A DNA stretch of 23,756 nt, taken from Lachnospiraceae bacterium (GTDB lineage: Bacteria; Bacillota; Clostridia; Lachnospirales; Lachnospiraceae). A program made the translations under genes and the position numbers. The DNA lies in NCBI GenBank assembly GCA_003520105.1, contig DOVL01000220.1, positions 1 through 23,756 of the forward strand. Reading direction: 5' to 3'. Every line of letters starts with the position of its first letter. The first letter of the stretch is position 1. Positions 23,555 to 23,756 of this stretch are shown here, piece by piece. The notes beneath the pieces were generated by a model that saw only the letters and a list, made by a program, of their open reading frames with translations, ran no database searches and was not told where the DNA came from.

Positions 23555-23734
23555 ATGTCAATTTGTCCAAAGAACAAGACTTCTAAGGCTAGAAGAGATA
23601 AAAGAAGAGCAAACTGGAAGATGACTTCTCCAAATCTTGTTAAGTGCAGCAAGTGTGGCTCACTCATGGTTCCTCACAGAGTATGCCAGAATTGTGGATC
23701 TTACAACAAGAAGGAGATCGTTTCAGTTGATTAA
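23555..23734 (+). CDS. rpmF: 50S ribosomal protein L32, zinc-ribbon form
   Basis: This 59-residue ribosomal protein shows the L32 core PKNKTSKARRDKRRA (residues 5-19) and a zinc ribbon with Cys31, Cys34, Cys44 and Cys47. The N terminus reads MSICPKNK where most L32 have MAVPKNK, adding a cysteine. ATG 23555 has GGGAGGTG at 23539-23546, 8 bases upstream, and a consensus promoter. In many clostridia a DUF177 (YceD) gene sits between ackA and rpmF; it is absent here. The terminator would be beyond the window end. Confidence 0.96.
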   Translation: MSICPKNKTSKARRDKRRANWKMTSPNLVKCSKCGSLMVPHRVCQNCGSYNKKEIVSVD

Positions 23735-23756
23735 TCTTGGTTTATAGATTATTAAA

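Overview
The window is 23.8 kb of gram-positive chromosome at roughly 40% GC. Every recognised gene lies on the + strand. The product mix points to a rumen or gut Lachnospiraceae such as Butyrivibrio or Pseudobutyrivibrio: a DUF5688 protein, AIM24, a cytoplasmic GH5 glycosidase, a MetH without its reactivation domain, a Pol I with a dead proofreading domain, and strong AGGAGG-type ribosome sites. The family call is fairly secure; the genus is a guess. I see no phage, IS, CRISPR, tRNA or rRNA. It is a housekeeping region, and the most interesting material is in the leaders and operators between genes.

Layout: (1) 1-3043: groEL 3' end, a DUF1858 CxxC protein, a heavy-metal-binding HMA protein overlapping murI (glutamate racemase), and a hisC-type aminotransferase. 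(2) 3044-4488: a DUF5688 protein behind a consensus promoter and a foldable leader, then a cold-shock protein with its own promoter and terminator. (3) 4550-8199: a probable operon of a TetR regulator, a stand-alone receiver protein, rarA, a small membrane protein and a membrane-anchored metallophosphoesterase. (4) 8200-9531: a GH5 glycosidase with an upstream inverted repeat and a strong terminator. (5) 9556-12172: an L,D-transpeptidase with acidic tandem repeats, overlapping a purine nucleoside phosphorylase. (6) 12211-15418: a 23-bp-stem RNA hairpin, metH, then ilvN behind a consensus promoter and with a strong terminator. (7) 15482-20334: AIM24, an orphan zinc-finger anti-sigma-like membrane protein overlapping polA, then coaE. 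(8) 20331-23734: a membrane GGDEF diguanylate cyclase with a palindrome on its promoter, ackA, and rpmF behind a consensus promoter.

The genes mix wall precursor synthesis and remodelling (murI, L,D-transpeptidase), amino-acid and one-carbon metabolism (hisC, metH, ilvN), DNA replication and repair (polA, rarA), coenzyme A and acetate metabolism (coaE, ackA), nucleoside salvage (PNP) and signalling (TetR, receiver, GGDEF). No single new multi-gene system stands out. The best candidates for something undescribed are the structured RNA element ahead of metH, the three-segment pairing leader ahead of the anti-sigma-like gene, the anti-Shine-Dalgarno leader of the DUF5688 gene, and the palindrome on the cyclase promoter. 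Leader and operator claims come from complementarity read by eye, with no folding or comparison run. The longest stretch without a gene is 8200-8424 (225 bases).
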